In this document: positions 9,133 to 17,685 of the stretch, piece by piece
Position numbering within the stretch: the stretch's first letter is position 1
How the letters are laid out: each line of letters starts with the position of its first letter
Assembly: GCF_002506585.1 (NCBI RefSeq)
Contig: NZ_DAXW01000009.1
Span: 409,406 to 473,405, forward strand
Direction of reading: 5' to 3'
Source of the DNA: Methanoculleus sp. UBA430
GTDB taxonomy: Archaea; Halobacteriota; Methanomicrobia; Methanomicrobiales; Methanoculleaceae
DNA length: 64,000 bases
Notes under the pieces: model-generated
Databases searched by the model: none
What the model was told of the DNA's origin: nothing
What the model saw: the letters and a program-made list of their open reading frames with translations, nothing else
Position numbers and translations under genes: made by a program

Positions 9133-11739
9133 ATGATACCAGCGCACCGGCGGGGCTGTGCCCCGCACCTAATTATCCTCTCGCTCTGTATCCTTCTTGT
9201 CGTACCCGTTTCGGCCGGCATGACCACGACGGAGGTGACCGTCACAAAACTTGCTGCTGACGGTGTGACGGTCCTCAACCAGACGACAGTGGACTGGCAG
9301 TGGATGAAAGAGAATCTCCCGGTGATCGGCGATGGAGAGACAACGTATTACACACAGGGCCCGATCTTTGAGGATGCCTGGAATGAGGCCCACCCGGGTG
9401 AGACATACGACCCGTGGAACCCGACCGAGGACGTCAACCTGGCTTACAAGGACCATGGGGAGTTCATGGGCACCAACGTTGCGAACCTGCTTGATCTCGT
9501 CGGCGGTGCGGAACCTGAAGATATGGTAAGGTTCGTCGCATCGGACGGGTTGCCGAAAGAGTGGCCTGCGGAGTACATCTACAACCCCAACGCGAGGCAG
9601 GGGCTGTTCTGCCTTGCCTGGTACCACGGAAACGATACGGGTTACGTGAATCAGGATTTCACCGAAGGGATGCGCCTCTACTTCCTGGGGGAGACGACCA
9701 ACGCAGACGGCATGCACGTCTGGGGCAACTGGGATATGCATGAGTCCTGGGCCGAAGAATACTGGTACTACTATTCCGGGATCTATCCTTCGGCAGCCGG
9801 CGTCTCGGTGCAGAACGTCAAAGACATCAAAATTTATAGCGAGGAAGAGCCCACCGGGAGCATACACGTAAATTCGACACCCTCCGGGGCTGCCGTCCTC
9901 ATCGATGACGAAGAGACCGGCGATACGACCCCCTGCACCCTCTCCGAAATCGAGGCCGGGAGCCACTCAGTCCGGGTCGAGAAGGAGGGGTTCGTCCAGC
10001 CCGATGATATATGGGTCAATGTCGTGGCGAACGCCGTTGCCGAGGTTGAGTTCAACCTGATTCCGGAGACCGGATCAGGCGGCGATAGCAGCAGTGGTGG
10101 CGGTGGCTCCAGGAACGGGAGCATCGCCATCACCTCGGTCCCGATGAACGCGAGTATCTACCTCGACGGGAACGCCACAGGGTTCTGGACAGATGCGACC
10201 CTGGAAGATGTCCCGGCTGGCGAGCATACGATCAAACTCATGCTGCCGGGGTACTGGAATATCACCCGGACCGTCACCGTCGAGGGGGACGAGTGCAGCC
10301 TCCTCGATCTGGTCTTTGAAAACAGTACTACCAGCAAAGCCACCACCGGAAATGGAAGAATCACCGTATCCTCGGTTCCAACGAACGCGAGCATCTACCT
10401 TGACGAAAAAGAGACAGGATCCCGAACCAATGCAACCCTGGAAGCGGTCCCGGTCGGCGAGCATACGATCTATCTCATGATGCCGGGCTACCGGAATGCA
10501 ACCAGGACCGTCACCGTCGAGGAGGGTGGGCATACCACCCTTGATCTGCTCCTTTCCCCGGCAGGCGGTGAAACCAGAGCGAACACCACAACAGGCCGCG
10601 GTGAACCTGTAGCCGGGCACCCGGCGCCGAATAACCCTATTGAGGCTTTCATCGAAACCATCCTCACTTTCATGAACGGGCTGCTCTTGTTCTTCGGAAT
10701 GGGAGAGAGTACGATAGCCCCACCGGGGCCGGAGAGCACCCCTGCCCCCGGCGAAGGTGCTATAACCCCCGTGCCGACCGGCACCCCTCTGCTCCCCGCA
10801 CCGACGCCGGTCGGCACCCGGATCATGACGAATCACTCCGGTGGGCTCTACATCGAATCGTACCCTCCGGGCATGACGATCATTGTCGACAACAGGAGGC
10901 TCGCGTCGCAGACGCCCCGTGTTGTCTATGGTCTCCGCGAGGGACTTCACAACGTCATGGTCGAGAAGGGCGATCAGAGTAGTAACGGAGAGGAGTCTGA
11001 TTATCGGTTTGAGACTGTTCAGGCCTGGGTCCACCCGGACGCAGTTGCCCCGGTCTTCCTCGACGGCGTGACCATCCCAGGCAGGAAGAAAATTCGGGTC
11101 GACTCGGAGGCCTACCGGGGTGAACGGTTTACGATGAACGGGTTCTACCCTGCCGCCACCATCCCGGCCGACGCCGTGATCGAAGGCGCGAAGTCCTGGA
11201 TCACCGTCTCCCGGAACGGAATGTTCCTATCCTACGCCGTTCCCTCCGGCATCGGAGCCGGCGAAACGTATCGGATCGAGCCCCGGAGTGGGGATACCGT
11301 CTCGATCAGCATCAGTTCCAGCCCCGCCGGGGCCCAGGTCTTTGTCGACGGCTTCCCCACCGCAAAGCGCACCCCGTGCCGGATAGGAGGCCTCTCCTCC
11401 GGCCAGCACCGTATTCTGGTCTCGATGCCCGGCTACCTCCCCGCCGAAGAGGTCATCAGGATACCCGAGGGGGCCGAGACCGGCGGCGCCATCACCTGCG
11501 CGCTCCGGGAGTATACCCACGGGAATCTCCTCGTCGAGAGCATGGTTCCGGACGCGAAGATCTACCTGTATGGCCGGTACACGGGGGAGAAGACGCCGTA
11601 CACCTTCAACGGCATGAGCATCGGCACCTACGAGGTCAGGGCCGTCTCAGACGATGATTCGAGGACAGTCGAGGACGTGCTGGTGAAACCGGGGGAGACA
11701 ACCCGGTGCGTGGTGGCCCTGAAGGAGGAATACCGGTGA
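9133..11739 (+). CDS. Exported SUOX-like / PEGA-repeat surface protein
   Basis: 868 residues, with SD GAGGAG upstream and a signal peptide ending PVSAG. Residues about 30-235 are a SUOX-like domain (VTKLAADG...ANLLDLVGG...FVASDG), paralogous to those in the genes starting at 5261 and 12031. PEGA repeats follow at about 240-312, 330-395 and 410-475 (STPSGAAVLIDDEETG, VPMNASIYLDGNATG, VPTNASIYLDEKETG). A Pro/Thr-rich linker separates them from a C-terminal cassette of PEGA (about 570-640), an intervening beta domain, and two more PEGA domains. That cassette is shared with the gene at 46569. No membrane anchor is visible at the C-terminus. PEGA domains are typical of cell-envelope proteins; the ligand is unknown. 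Confidence 0.8.
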   Translation: MIPAHRRGCAPHLIILSLCILLVVPVSAGMTTTEVTVTKLAADGVTVLNQTTVDWQWMKENLPVIGDGETTYYTQGPIFEDAWNEAHPGETYDPWNPTEDVNLAYKDHGEFMGTNVANLLDLVGGAEPEDMVRFVASDGLPKEWPAEYIYNPNARQGLFCLAWYHGNDTGYVNQDFTEGMRLYFLGETTNADGMHVWGNWDMHESWAEEYWYYYSGIYPSAAGVSVQNVKDIKIYSEEEPTGSIHVNSTPSGAAVLIDDEETGDTTPCTLSEIEAGSHSVRVEKEGFVQPDDIWVNVVANAVAEVEFNLIPETGSGGDSSSGGGGSRNGSIAITSVPMNASIYLDGNATGFWTDATLEDVPAGEHTIKLMLPGYWNITRTVTVEGDECSLLDLVFENSTTSKATTGNGRITVSSVPTNASIYLDEKETGSRTNATLEAVPVGEHTIYLMMPGYRNATRTVTVEEGGHTTLDLLLSPAGGETRANTTTGRGEPVAGHPAPNNPIEAFIETILTFMNGLLLFFGMGESTIAPPGPESTPAPGEGAITPVPTGTPLLPAPTPVGTRIMTNHSGGLYIESYPPGMTIIVDNRRLASQTPRVVYGLREGLHNVMVEKGDQSSNGEESDYRFETVQAWVHPDAVAPVFLDGVTIPGRKKIRVDSEAYRGERFTMNGFYPAATIPADAVIEGAKSWITVSRNGMFLSYAVPSGIGAGETYRIEPRSGDTVSISISSSPAGAQVFVDGFPTAKRTPCRIGGLSSGQHRILVSMPGYLPAEEVIRIPEGAETGGAITCALREYTHGNLLVESMVPDAKIYLYGRYTGEKTPYTFNGMSIGTYEVRAVSDDDSRTVEDVLVKPGETTRCVVALKEEYR

Positions 11740-12014
11740 GCAGATGCGTTTTACGCGCTCACGGAAGAGAAGCAAGAGAGTACCAGGCCGGCCGTGAGCA
11801 GAACCTCGCCTACGTCCGGGCTGCCGTCAGCCCCGACTCGATCGATCGCGAGATGGTGACGGTCGCGGAAGAGGACGGTGAGGTAGGGATCTATCCGGGA
11901 GGGACCGTCTTCGACGTCGTCAGCCTCCCGCAAATACTCCCCCGCCAGAGAAGCAGCCGCCCGGGTGGTGCGGGGTTCTCGCGGCCCTCCGCGGCGCGGC
12001 GATGCTATCCATAA
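11736..12014 (+). CDS. Possible small protein of unknown function
   Basis: A GTG at 11736 overlaps the upstream stop (GTGA) and has a strong SD, GGAGGA, 7-8 bases before it. It opens a 92-residue frame with EAREYQAGREQNLAYV and MVTVAEEDGEVGIYPGG early on. The last third is Arg/Ser/Pro-rich and looks non-coding. There are no motifs and no signal peptide. It may be a genuine small gene, a decayed gene, or chance; the start context is the only real support. Confidence 0.3.
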   Translation: MSRCVLRAHGREAREYQAGREQNLAYVRAAVSPDSIDREMVTVAEEDGEVGIYPGGTVFDVVSLPQILPRQRSSRPGGAGFSRPSAARRCYP

Positions 12015-12030
12015 TTTGGAGATGAAGAGT

Positions 12031-12888
12031 ATGCAAAGAAAAGTGACACGGATGTTGCTCGCGCTCCTCTGCGTGAGCATGCTCGTCGCTGCCGCCTCGG
12101 CAGCACCGACGACTGAACTGCACGTCGTAAAGATCGCAGCCGACGGGCAGACAGTCTTAAACGAGACGACGGTCGATTATCACTGGATGGAGGCAAACCT
12201 CCCGGTCCTCGGGGACGGCGTGACCCACTACTACCACCAGGGGCCAGTCTTCGCCGATGACAAAGAGACTCAGTGGGACCGGAACGAGACCACCAACTTC
12301 AAGGACCGCGGAGCGGTGAAGGGGACGGACCTTGCCGACCTCTGTGACCTGGTCGGCGGGATAGAGCCCGGCGACGAGGTGATGGTCAGGGCAGTCGACG
12401 GCTACCACATCGAGTTTGGATACCAGAACGTCTACGAACCCGAACCGCGCCAGGGACCGATCGGCATCTGCTGGTACAACGGCGAGGATGCAGATGTCGG
12501 CGAGCGCCAGGGCGTTGGGTACCCGCCCGACTATCATGCCGCCATGCGCCTGGTTATCTTTGCCGACAACTCCACCAACCCCGAGGGCAAGCACGTCTTC
12601 GGGAACCAGGATATGCGCGATTACTTCCCGCCCGAACGCCTCCACCTCTTCGACAATCTCTACCCCTCGACCTCAGGCTACACCGTGAAGTGGCTCAGCG
12701 AGGTCCGGGTCTACGAGGGTGGCTATACCGGAGCCAAGGACGTCCCGGTCAAGTCGCTCCAGGGATCCGCCGCGGTTGAAACGACAGAGGCCCAGGCATC
12801 TGCACAGGCTCCCCCGAGCCCGGATCCGCTCTTCGGACTTCTGGCCGGGCTTGGTGTTGCGAGTTACGTATGGAGAATGCGGAGATGA
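12031..12888 (+). CDS. Exported single-domain SUOX-like protein with C-terminal anchor
   Basis: 285 residues. The ATG at 12031 is preferred over 12022 because GGAG (12018-12021) is then at proper spacing. The signal peptide ends AAASAAP. Residues about 25-245 are one complete copy of the domain also found in the two large upstream proteins: VVKIAADGQTVLNETTVDY, TDLADLCDLVGG, VDGYHIEFGY, RQGPIGICWY, STSGYTVKWLSEVRVY. The tail is a short Ala/Gln/Pro linker, a hydrophobic stretch and RMRR. The stop overlaps the next start (ATGA), so it is translationally coupled to the lipoprotein. Confidence 0.75.
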   Translation: MQRKVTRMLLALLCVSMLVAAASAAPTTELHVVKIAADGQTVLNETTVDYHWMEANLPVLGDGVTHYYHQGPVFADDKETQWDRNETTNFKDRGAVKGTDLADLCDLVGGIEPGDEVMVRAVDGYHIEFGYQNVYEPEPRQGPIGICWYNGEDADVGERQGVGYPPDYHAAMRLVIFADNSTNPEGKHVFGNQDMRDYFPPERLHLFDNLYPSTSGYTVKWLSEVRVYEGGYTGAKDVPVKSLQGSAAVETTEAQASAQAPPSPDPLFGLLAGLGVASYVWRMRR

Positions 12889-13460
12889 AGGCTCGTTTCG
12901 TCCGGCTTCTGGCCGTCTTCATCCTCGTCTGCGTTGCAAGCGCCTGCGGGTGCACCGGGACAACCGGTCCCACCAAAGCCGCAGGGGAAGATATATCCTG
13001 GAACCTCACCGTTTCTGACGGCACCCAAGAGGAAGTGCTCTCTTTCTCCGAGATCAAGGCGCTTCCCGCATGGGAAGGGTATGGCCATGCGGTCTCCACG
13101 GTCGGGATCAAGTACGGGCCGTACAGGGTCAGGGGCGTGTCCCTTGCAACGCTGCTCGATCGTGTCGGCGGGTTTGAAGAAGGCGATCGGGTCGGAATTT
13201 CAGCGCCTGACGGTTACTACTGGGTCTTTGACGACGAGCAGATGGCCGGGAAAGGTTTTGTGACCTTCGACCAGGACCTCAAGGAGAAACCCTCGCCCGC
13301 CATTACTCTGGTTCTCGCCTATGAGTTCAACGGGGCCGCAATCCCCGACGAGGACGGTGGGCCGCTCAGGATCGTGATCGGCACCGATGAGCCGGGAACC
13401 ATCACCGAAGGTAGTTCCTGGGTGAAATGGGTCGACCGGGTCGAGGTCAAGAGAGGATGA
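12885..13460 (+). CDS. SUOX-fold (molybdopterin-domain-like) lipoprotein
   Basis: 191 residues. The N-terminus is a lipoprotein signal (LVCVASACGC), so it should sit on the outside of the membrane. The mature part resembles the oxidoreductase molybdopterin-binding domain: LSFSEIKALPAW, a G-V-S-L-ATLLDRVGG helix, APDGYYWVF, ITLVLAYEFNG, GPLRIVIG and SWVKWVDRVEV appear in the usual order. The Mo-ligating Cys of sulfite oxidases is not seen, so an enzymatic role is doubtful and ligand binding is more likely (inference). ATGA overlaps join it to both neighbours, including the WtpA-type protein. Confidence 0.75.
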   Translation: MKARFVRLLAVFILVCVASACGCTGTTGPTKAAGEDISWNLTVSDGTQEEVLSFSEIKALPAWEGYGHAVSTVGIKYGPYRVRGVSLATLLDRVGGFEEGDRVGISAPDGYYWVFDDEQMAGKGFVTFDQDLKEKPSPAITLVLAYEFNGAAIPDEDGGPLRIVIGTDEPGTITEGSSWVKWVDRVEVKRG

Positions 13461-14494
13461 CCCGGCCGGCAGTGACCCTCGCTCTCCTCATCCTCGCTGT
13501 CTTCGCGGCATCCGCAGGCTGCACCGATTCCGGCCAGGAACGCACCGTCCTCACGGTGGTGCCGGCCGGGAGCCTTCTTTATCCGCTTGAGGAGGTGGAA
13601 GCCGCCTTTGAAGACCGGCACCCGGATATCGATGTCCGGCTCGAAGGGCACGGGAGCATCCAGGCAATTCGGCAGGTGACGGACCTCGGTCGGGCAATCG
13701 ATGTCGTCGCGGTCGCGGACGCCTCGCTCATCCCGGACATGATGTACATCCCGATGGGCGAGGGGAAGGAGAACTACACCGACTGGTACGTTCCCTTTGC
13801 GGCAAACGAGATCGTGATCGCCTACACCGACCGGAGCGCGGGGGCCGATGAGATCACGGCAGAGAACTGGTACCGGGTACTTGCCCGCCCGGACGTGCGG
13901 GCGGGGTTCTCAAACCCCATGCTCGACGCCTGCGGCTACCGGGCGCTCATGGTGACGGCGCTTGCCGAAGAGCATTACAACGAACCCGGACTCTTTAGCG
14001 CCATCATCGGCGGTTCCTTCGACCCGGCACTCGCACCCACCCGCGCGGACGGAGTGACGACGATCACCCTGCCGGAACGGATGAGGCCGGCGGACGAGAA
14101 GGTCGCTATCCGGGACGGGAGCATCTATCTTCTCTCGCTCCTTGACGCCGGCGGGATTGACTACGCCTTCGAGTACAGGAGCGTCGCCGAGGAGCACGGG
14201 CTCCGGTGGATCGACCTCCCCCCCGAGATCAACCTCGGTTCCGCAGCGCATGCAAAAGACTACCGGAAGGTGCACGTGACCCTCGGGTTCCAGAGATTCC
14301 GGTCTATCGGGAGCGAGCGGGTCGGGCAGCCGATCGTCTACGCCGTCACCGTGCCCGAGAGTGCGCCCCACCCCAAAGAAGCACAGATGTTTGTGGAGTT
14401 TGCTCTCGATGCGTTCCGCGAAGGGGGCGCCAGCTGGCCCCGGCCGTTAGGAACAGGTTCTGGTGCTGCTACAGCGTACCATGCCACGGATTGA
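13457..14494 (+). CDS. wtpA: Tungstate/molybdate ABC transporter substrate-binding lipoprotein (WtpA type)
   Basis: 345 residues. The start at 13457 overlaps the upstream stop (ATGA). A lipobox is visible in FAASAGCTD. Family hallmarks are VVPAGSLLYPLEEVEAAFE, IDVVAVADASLIPDMMY (about 84-100), ADWYV-like TDWYVPFAANEIVIAYTD, NWYRVLARPDVRAGFSNP and ACGYRALMV, all characteristic of the WtpA/class II ModA group. Its role would be to capture tungstate or molybdate outside the cell. The usual C-terminal FVEFLLS...G tail is degenerate. No wtpB permease or wtpC ATPase adjoins; the next gene is a CoA ligase. It is therefore an orphan coupled to SUOX-like proteins. Confidence 0.85.
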   Translation: MTRPAVTLALLILAVFAASAGCTDSGQERTVLTVVPAGSLLYPLEEVEAAFEDRHPDIDVRLEGHGSIQAIRQVTDLGRAIDVVAVADASLIPDMMYIPMGEGKENYTDWYVPFAANEIVIAYTDRSAGADEITAENWYRVLARPDVRAGFSNPMLDACGYRALMVTALAEEHYNEPGLFSAIIGGSFDPALAPTRADGVTTITLPERMRPADEKVAIRDGSIYLLSLLDAGGIDYAFEYRSVAEEHGLRWIDLPPEINLGSAAHAKDYRKVHVTLGFQRFRSIGSERVGQPIVYAVTVPESAPHPKEAQMFVEFALDAFREGGASWPRPLGTGSGAATAYHATD

Positions 14495-14495
14495 C

Positions 14496-14506
14496 AAACC
14501 TTTTCC
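14496..14506 (+). promoter_or_regulatory. TATA-like promoter of the arylacetate-CoA ligase operon
   Basis: GACAAACCTTTTCCCC just after the wtpA stop closely resembles GACAAACCTTTATCCC before rpl7ae (61654-61669). A transcript would start near 14530 and have a leader of about 70 bases. Confidence 0.4.
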
Positions 14507-14535
14507 CCATCGGCCGCCCATGTAGTGGTAACGTA

Positions 14536-14579
14536 TGCCCGGCGGTGATCCGCTGACTGCGGACCCGTACCGCCGGGCA
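14536..14579 (+). promoter_or_regulatory. Two-tier hairpin in the leader of the CoA ligase operon
   Basis: A perfect 11-base outer stem pairs TGCCCGGCGGT (14536-14546) with ACCGCCGGGCA (14569-14579). A 5-base inner stem pairs TCCGC (14549-14553) with GCGGA (14559-14563) around the loop TGACT. It ends 20 bases before the ATG and has no T-run. A leader regulatory element fits better than a terminator. Confidence 0.45.
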
Positions 14580-14599
14580 ACCACCGATGGGATAGTATT

Positions 14600-15889
14600 A
14601 TGTTCTGGAACAGAGCGATGGAGACTATTCGGCCTGGAGAACTCGCGGACCTTCAGCTCAAGCGGCTGAGATGGACGCTGCATCAGGCAGAAAATGTTGG
14701 ACTATACCAGAGAAAGTTCAAGGAAGCGGGCGTCTCTCCAGACGAGATCAGGACGCTCGACGACGTGGAGAAACTCCCTTTCACTTACAAAAAGGAGCTC
14801 CAGGCCGGGTACCCGTTCGGCCTCTTTGCGGTCCCCATGAAGGAGATAGTCCGGATCCACACCACCTCAGGCACGACGGGGAAACCGACCGTCGTCGGCT
14901 ATACCCGGCAGGACCTGGATAACTGGTCGGAACTGATCGCACGGAACATGACGATGATCGGCCTTGGAGAGGACGACATCTTCCAGAACGCGGTCAACTA
15001 CGGTCTCTTCACCGGGGGGCTCGGGTTTCACTACGGCGCCGAGAAGATCGGGGCAACCGTGATCCCGAGCGCAACCGGGAATACCCGCCGCCAGATCGAG
15101 ATGATCGAGGACTTCGGGGTGACTGCGATCCACTGCACCCCGAGTTATGCCCTCCATCTCGCCGAAGTGGCCGAGTCGATGGGAAAGACGCTGGATACCC
15201 TTAAGACCGGGATCTTCGGGGCAGAACCCTGGTCGGAGAGCATGCGCACCGAACTCGAACGGCGGCTCGGGGTGAAGGCTTTCGACAGTTATGGCCTCTC
15301 GGAGATGTATGGTCCCGGAGTGGCGTTTGAGTGCCCCGAACACAACGGGCTTCATATCTGGCACGACTGCTACCTTACAGAGATCATCGACCCGAAGACG
15401 GGGGAGAGGCTCGGTCCCGGCGAGCGGGGTGAACTCGTCATCACGCCGCTCGTCAAGGAGGGGCTCCCGCTCGTCCGCTACCGCACCGGCGACGTGACCC
15501 GGCTGATGGACGAGGAGTGTGCCTGCGGGCGCGGGGTAAAGATTGCACGACTCACGGGCCGTAGCGACGACATGCTGGTTATCCGGGGGATCAACGTCTT
15601 CCCTTCACAGATCGAGCATGTGCTCCGGTCCCTCCCCGAGGTCGGAGAGCAGTTCATGGTATATATCGATCGCGTCAAACATCTGGATGAGATGACGATC
15701 GAAGTAGAGATGAGCAGAGCGGGGTTCTCCGGTGAACTCCAGGACCTCGCCCGCACGCAGAAGAAGATCGCCGGCGAGCTCCACAACACGCTCGGCCTTA
15801 GGACCGCGGTGAAACTGGTGGAGCCGGGGTCGCTGCCCCGGTTCGAGGGGAAGGCAAAACGGGTCATCGACCGGCGGGGGGCAATCTGA
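14600..15889 (+). CDS. paaK: Phenylacetate/arylacetate-CoA ligase
   Basis: 429 residues, full family length. It adenylates an arylacetate and forms its CoA thioester. The ATP-binding loop TTSGTTGKPTVVGYT lies at about 88-102, YGLSEMYGPG at about 230-240, and the hinge/CoA region SDDMLVIRGINVFPSQ at about 323-338. The N-terminal MFWNRAMET matches the MxWNxxxET beginning of the family, which fixes the start. It is followed directly by a paralogue and an ACT-domain protein. In methanogens this set is usually linked to indolepyruvate/phenylpyruvate oxidoreductase-dependent aromatic amino acid metabolism. The neighbourhood shows no ior genes. Confidence 0.88.
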   Translation: MFWNRAMETIRPGELADLQLKRLRWTLHQAENVGLYQRKFKEAGVSPDEIRTLDDVEKLPFTYKKELQAGYPFGLFAVPMKEIVRIHTTSGTTGKPTVVGYTRQDLDNWSELIARNMTMIGLGEDDIFQNAVNYGLFTGGLGFHYGAEKIGATVIPSATGNTRRQIEMIEDFGVTAIHCTPSYALHLAEVAESMGKTLDTLKTGIFGAEPWSESMRTELERRLGVKAFDSYGLSEMYGPGVAFECPEHNGLHIWHDCYLTEIIDPKTGERLGPGERGELVITPLVKEGLPLVRYRTGDVTRLMDEECACGRGVKIARLTGRSDDMLVIRGINVFPSQIEHVLRSLPEVGEQFMVYIDRVKHLDEMTIEVEMSRAGFSGELQDLARTQKKIAGELHNTLGLRTAVKLVEPGSLPRFEGKAKRVIDRRGAI

Positions 15890-17190
15890 TGGCACCCTGG
15901 AACCCGCGAGCGGAAGAGATGCCGCCCGACGAATTACGAAGGCTCCAGTTCAAACTCGTGAAGTCCCTGGTGTACCGGCTCTACAGTTTCAACGACTTCT
16001 ACCGGCGCCGGATGAAAGAGCAGCAGGTTCATCCCGATGACATCAGGACGCTTGAGGATGTCGCGAAACTCCCGTTCATGTATAAACGGGACCTGCGAGA
16101 CGGCTACCCGGACAAGATCTTCTCCGCCGGGCGGGACGAACTCGTCCGGTATCATGTCTCTTCCGGGACAACGGGGAAACCGACGGTCGTCGGCTACACG
16201 GAGCACGACATCGAGAACTGGAGCGAGTCACTGGCACGGGGGTTCTCTTCCTGCGGCCTCGGGCGGGGGGACGTTATGCAGGTGAGTTACGGCTACGGCC
16301 TCTTCACCGGCGGCCTCGGCGCCCACTACGGCGCCGAGAGGGTCGGTGCAACCGTTCTTCCCACAAGTGTCGGGAACACCGAGCGGCAGGTCGAATTGAT
16401 GCAGGACCTCCACGTCACTGCCATCGCCTGCACCCCCTCCTACCTCCTTCACATGGGCGAGGTGGCGGAGAAGATGGGCGTCTCGATCAAGAATGATACC
16501 GAACTTCGTATCGGCTTCCTCGGCGCCGAACCCTGGTCGGAACAGATGCGGACCCGGATCGAGGAGTGGCTCGGAATCCGTGCCTACGACATCTACGGGA
16601 CGAGCGAGCTCTCCGGGCCCATGTTCACCGAGTGCGCCGAGCAGCAGGGGATCCACATATGGGGTGACCTCGCGCTCGTCGAGATCGTGGACCCCGCGAC
16701 CGGCGAGGTGCTCGAACCCGGGGAACAGGGCGAGCTGACCATCACCATGCTGCAGAAAGAGGCGCTGCCCATGGTCCGGTACCGGATAGGAGACCTGACG
16801 GCTCTCGAAGAAGATGCCTGTGCCTGCGGCCGGACTCATCCGCGCATCGGCCGGATCCGGGGACGAGTGGATGATATGCTGATCGTTCGCGGTATCAACG
16901 TTTTTCCGTCGCAGGTGGAACATGCGCTGCTCGAGATCCCGGAGGTCGGGAGGCACTTCCAGATCGTCGTCGACCGGAAGGGTGCGCTTGATTCCATGCT
17001 CGTACGAGTGGAGGTGAGCGAAGAGGCATTCTCCGACAAGATCACCGAACTGATGGTGATCAAGAGGAAGGTGGAGCACCGCCTGCGCGGTTCCCTGAAC
17101 GTGAGCGTGGACGCAGAACTGGTCGAACCGGGCTCCCTGCCGCGGTTTGAAGGCAAGTCGAAGAAGGTTGTTGACAGGAGGTCATTGTAA
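15889..17190 (+). CDS. paaK: Second phenylacetate/arylacetate-CoA ligase
   Basis: 433 residues, paralogous along its whole length to the preceding gene. Its start overlaps the preceding stop by one base. The ATP loop VSSGTTGKPTVVGYT is at about 90-104, YGTSELSGPM at about 235-245, and VDDMLIVRGINVFPSQVE in the C-terminal hinge. The two copies differ in the acyl-pocket region (GLFTGGLGFHYG versus GLFTGGLGAHYG), so they may prefer different arylacetates (inference). It is translationally coupled to the ACT protein downstream. Confidence 0.88.
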   Translation: MAPWNPRAEEMPPDELRRLQFKLVKSLVYRLYSFNDFYRRRMKEQQVHPDDIRTLEDVAKLPFMYKRDLRDGYPDKIFSAGRDELVRYHVSSGTTGKPTVVGYTEHDIENWSESLARGFSSCGLGRGDVMQVSYGYGLFTGGLGAHYGAERVGATVLPTSVGNTERQVELMQDLHVTAIACTPSYLLHMGEVAEKMGVSIKNDTELRIGFLGAEPWSEQMRTRIEEWLGIRAYDIYGTSELSGPMFTECAEQQGIHIWGDLALVEIVDPATGEVLEPGEQGELTITMLQKEALPMVRYRIGDLTALEEDACACGRTHPRIGRIRGRVDDMLIVRGINVFPSQVEHALLEIPEVGRHFQIVVDRKGALDSMLVRVEVSEEAFSDKITELMVIKRKVEHRLRGSLNVSVDAELVEPGSLPRFEGKSKKVVDRRSL

Positions 17191-17621
17191 TGGAGAAGTC
17201 GTATATCGTCAAACAGATCTCAATCTTTTCGGAGAACCGCCCCGGGCGCCTCGCGGCGATCGCCGGTGCGCTCCGGGATGCGAAGATCAACATCTTTGCA
17301 TTCAGTATTGCTGAAGCGGACGGGTTCGGTGTCGTTCGCGCACTCGTCGACCGGCCGGAGGACGCCCACCGGACGCTGACAGATCTCGGGTTCAGGGTCT
17401 CGTTCACCGACGTCATCGGCGTGAAGATGCGTGACGAGCCCGGCGGTCTCTCGGATATCGCATCGGTCCTCGGGGATGCGGGGATCAACATCGAGTACGC
17501 CTACGCATACTCAGGGAAGGACGCGGCGGTCCTGATCCTGCGCGTGGACCAGATCGAGGACGCCGTCCGGCAGCTCCTTGGCCACGGCGGAGAACTCCTC
17601 AAGACATCCCTCTCACAGTAA
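17190..17621 (+). CDS. Tandem ACT-domain protein
   Basis: 143 residues with two ACT modules. The first, residues 5-70, begins VKQISIFSENRPGRLAAIAGAL; the second, about 73-140, has GVKMRDEPGGLSDIASVLGDAGINIEY. There is no enzyme domain, so it is probably an amino acid-sensing regulatory subunit. One-base overlap with the second CoA ligase suggests that it senses an aromatic amino acid for that pathway. This type of stand-alone ACT protein often accompanies archaeal arylacetate-CoA ligases. Confidence 0.85.
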   Translation: MEKSYIVKQISIFSENRPGRLAAIAGALRDAKINIFAFSIAEADGFGVVRALVDRPEDAHRTLTDLGFRVSFTDVIGVKMRDEPGGLSDIASVLGDAGINIEYAYAYSGKDAAVLILRVDQIEDAVRQLLGHGGELLKTSLSQ

Positions 17622-17655
17622 CCGGGGCCCCGGGGCAATCCCGGACCCTCGTGCC

Positions 17656-17677
17656 GGCCTCGCCTTTAGGCGGGGCC
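17656..17677. terminator. Hairpin between convergent genes
   Basis: GGCCTCGCC (17656-17664) pairs with GGCGGGGCC (17669-17677, one G-T pair) around TTTA. It lies between the ACT gene and the convergent HPS-RraA gene, as expected for a bidirectional terminator. A palindrome CCGGGGCCCCGG precedes it at 17622-17633. Confidence 0.45.
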
Positions 17678-17685
17678 GCCTACAA

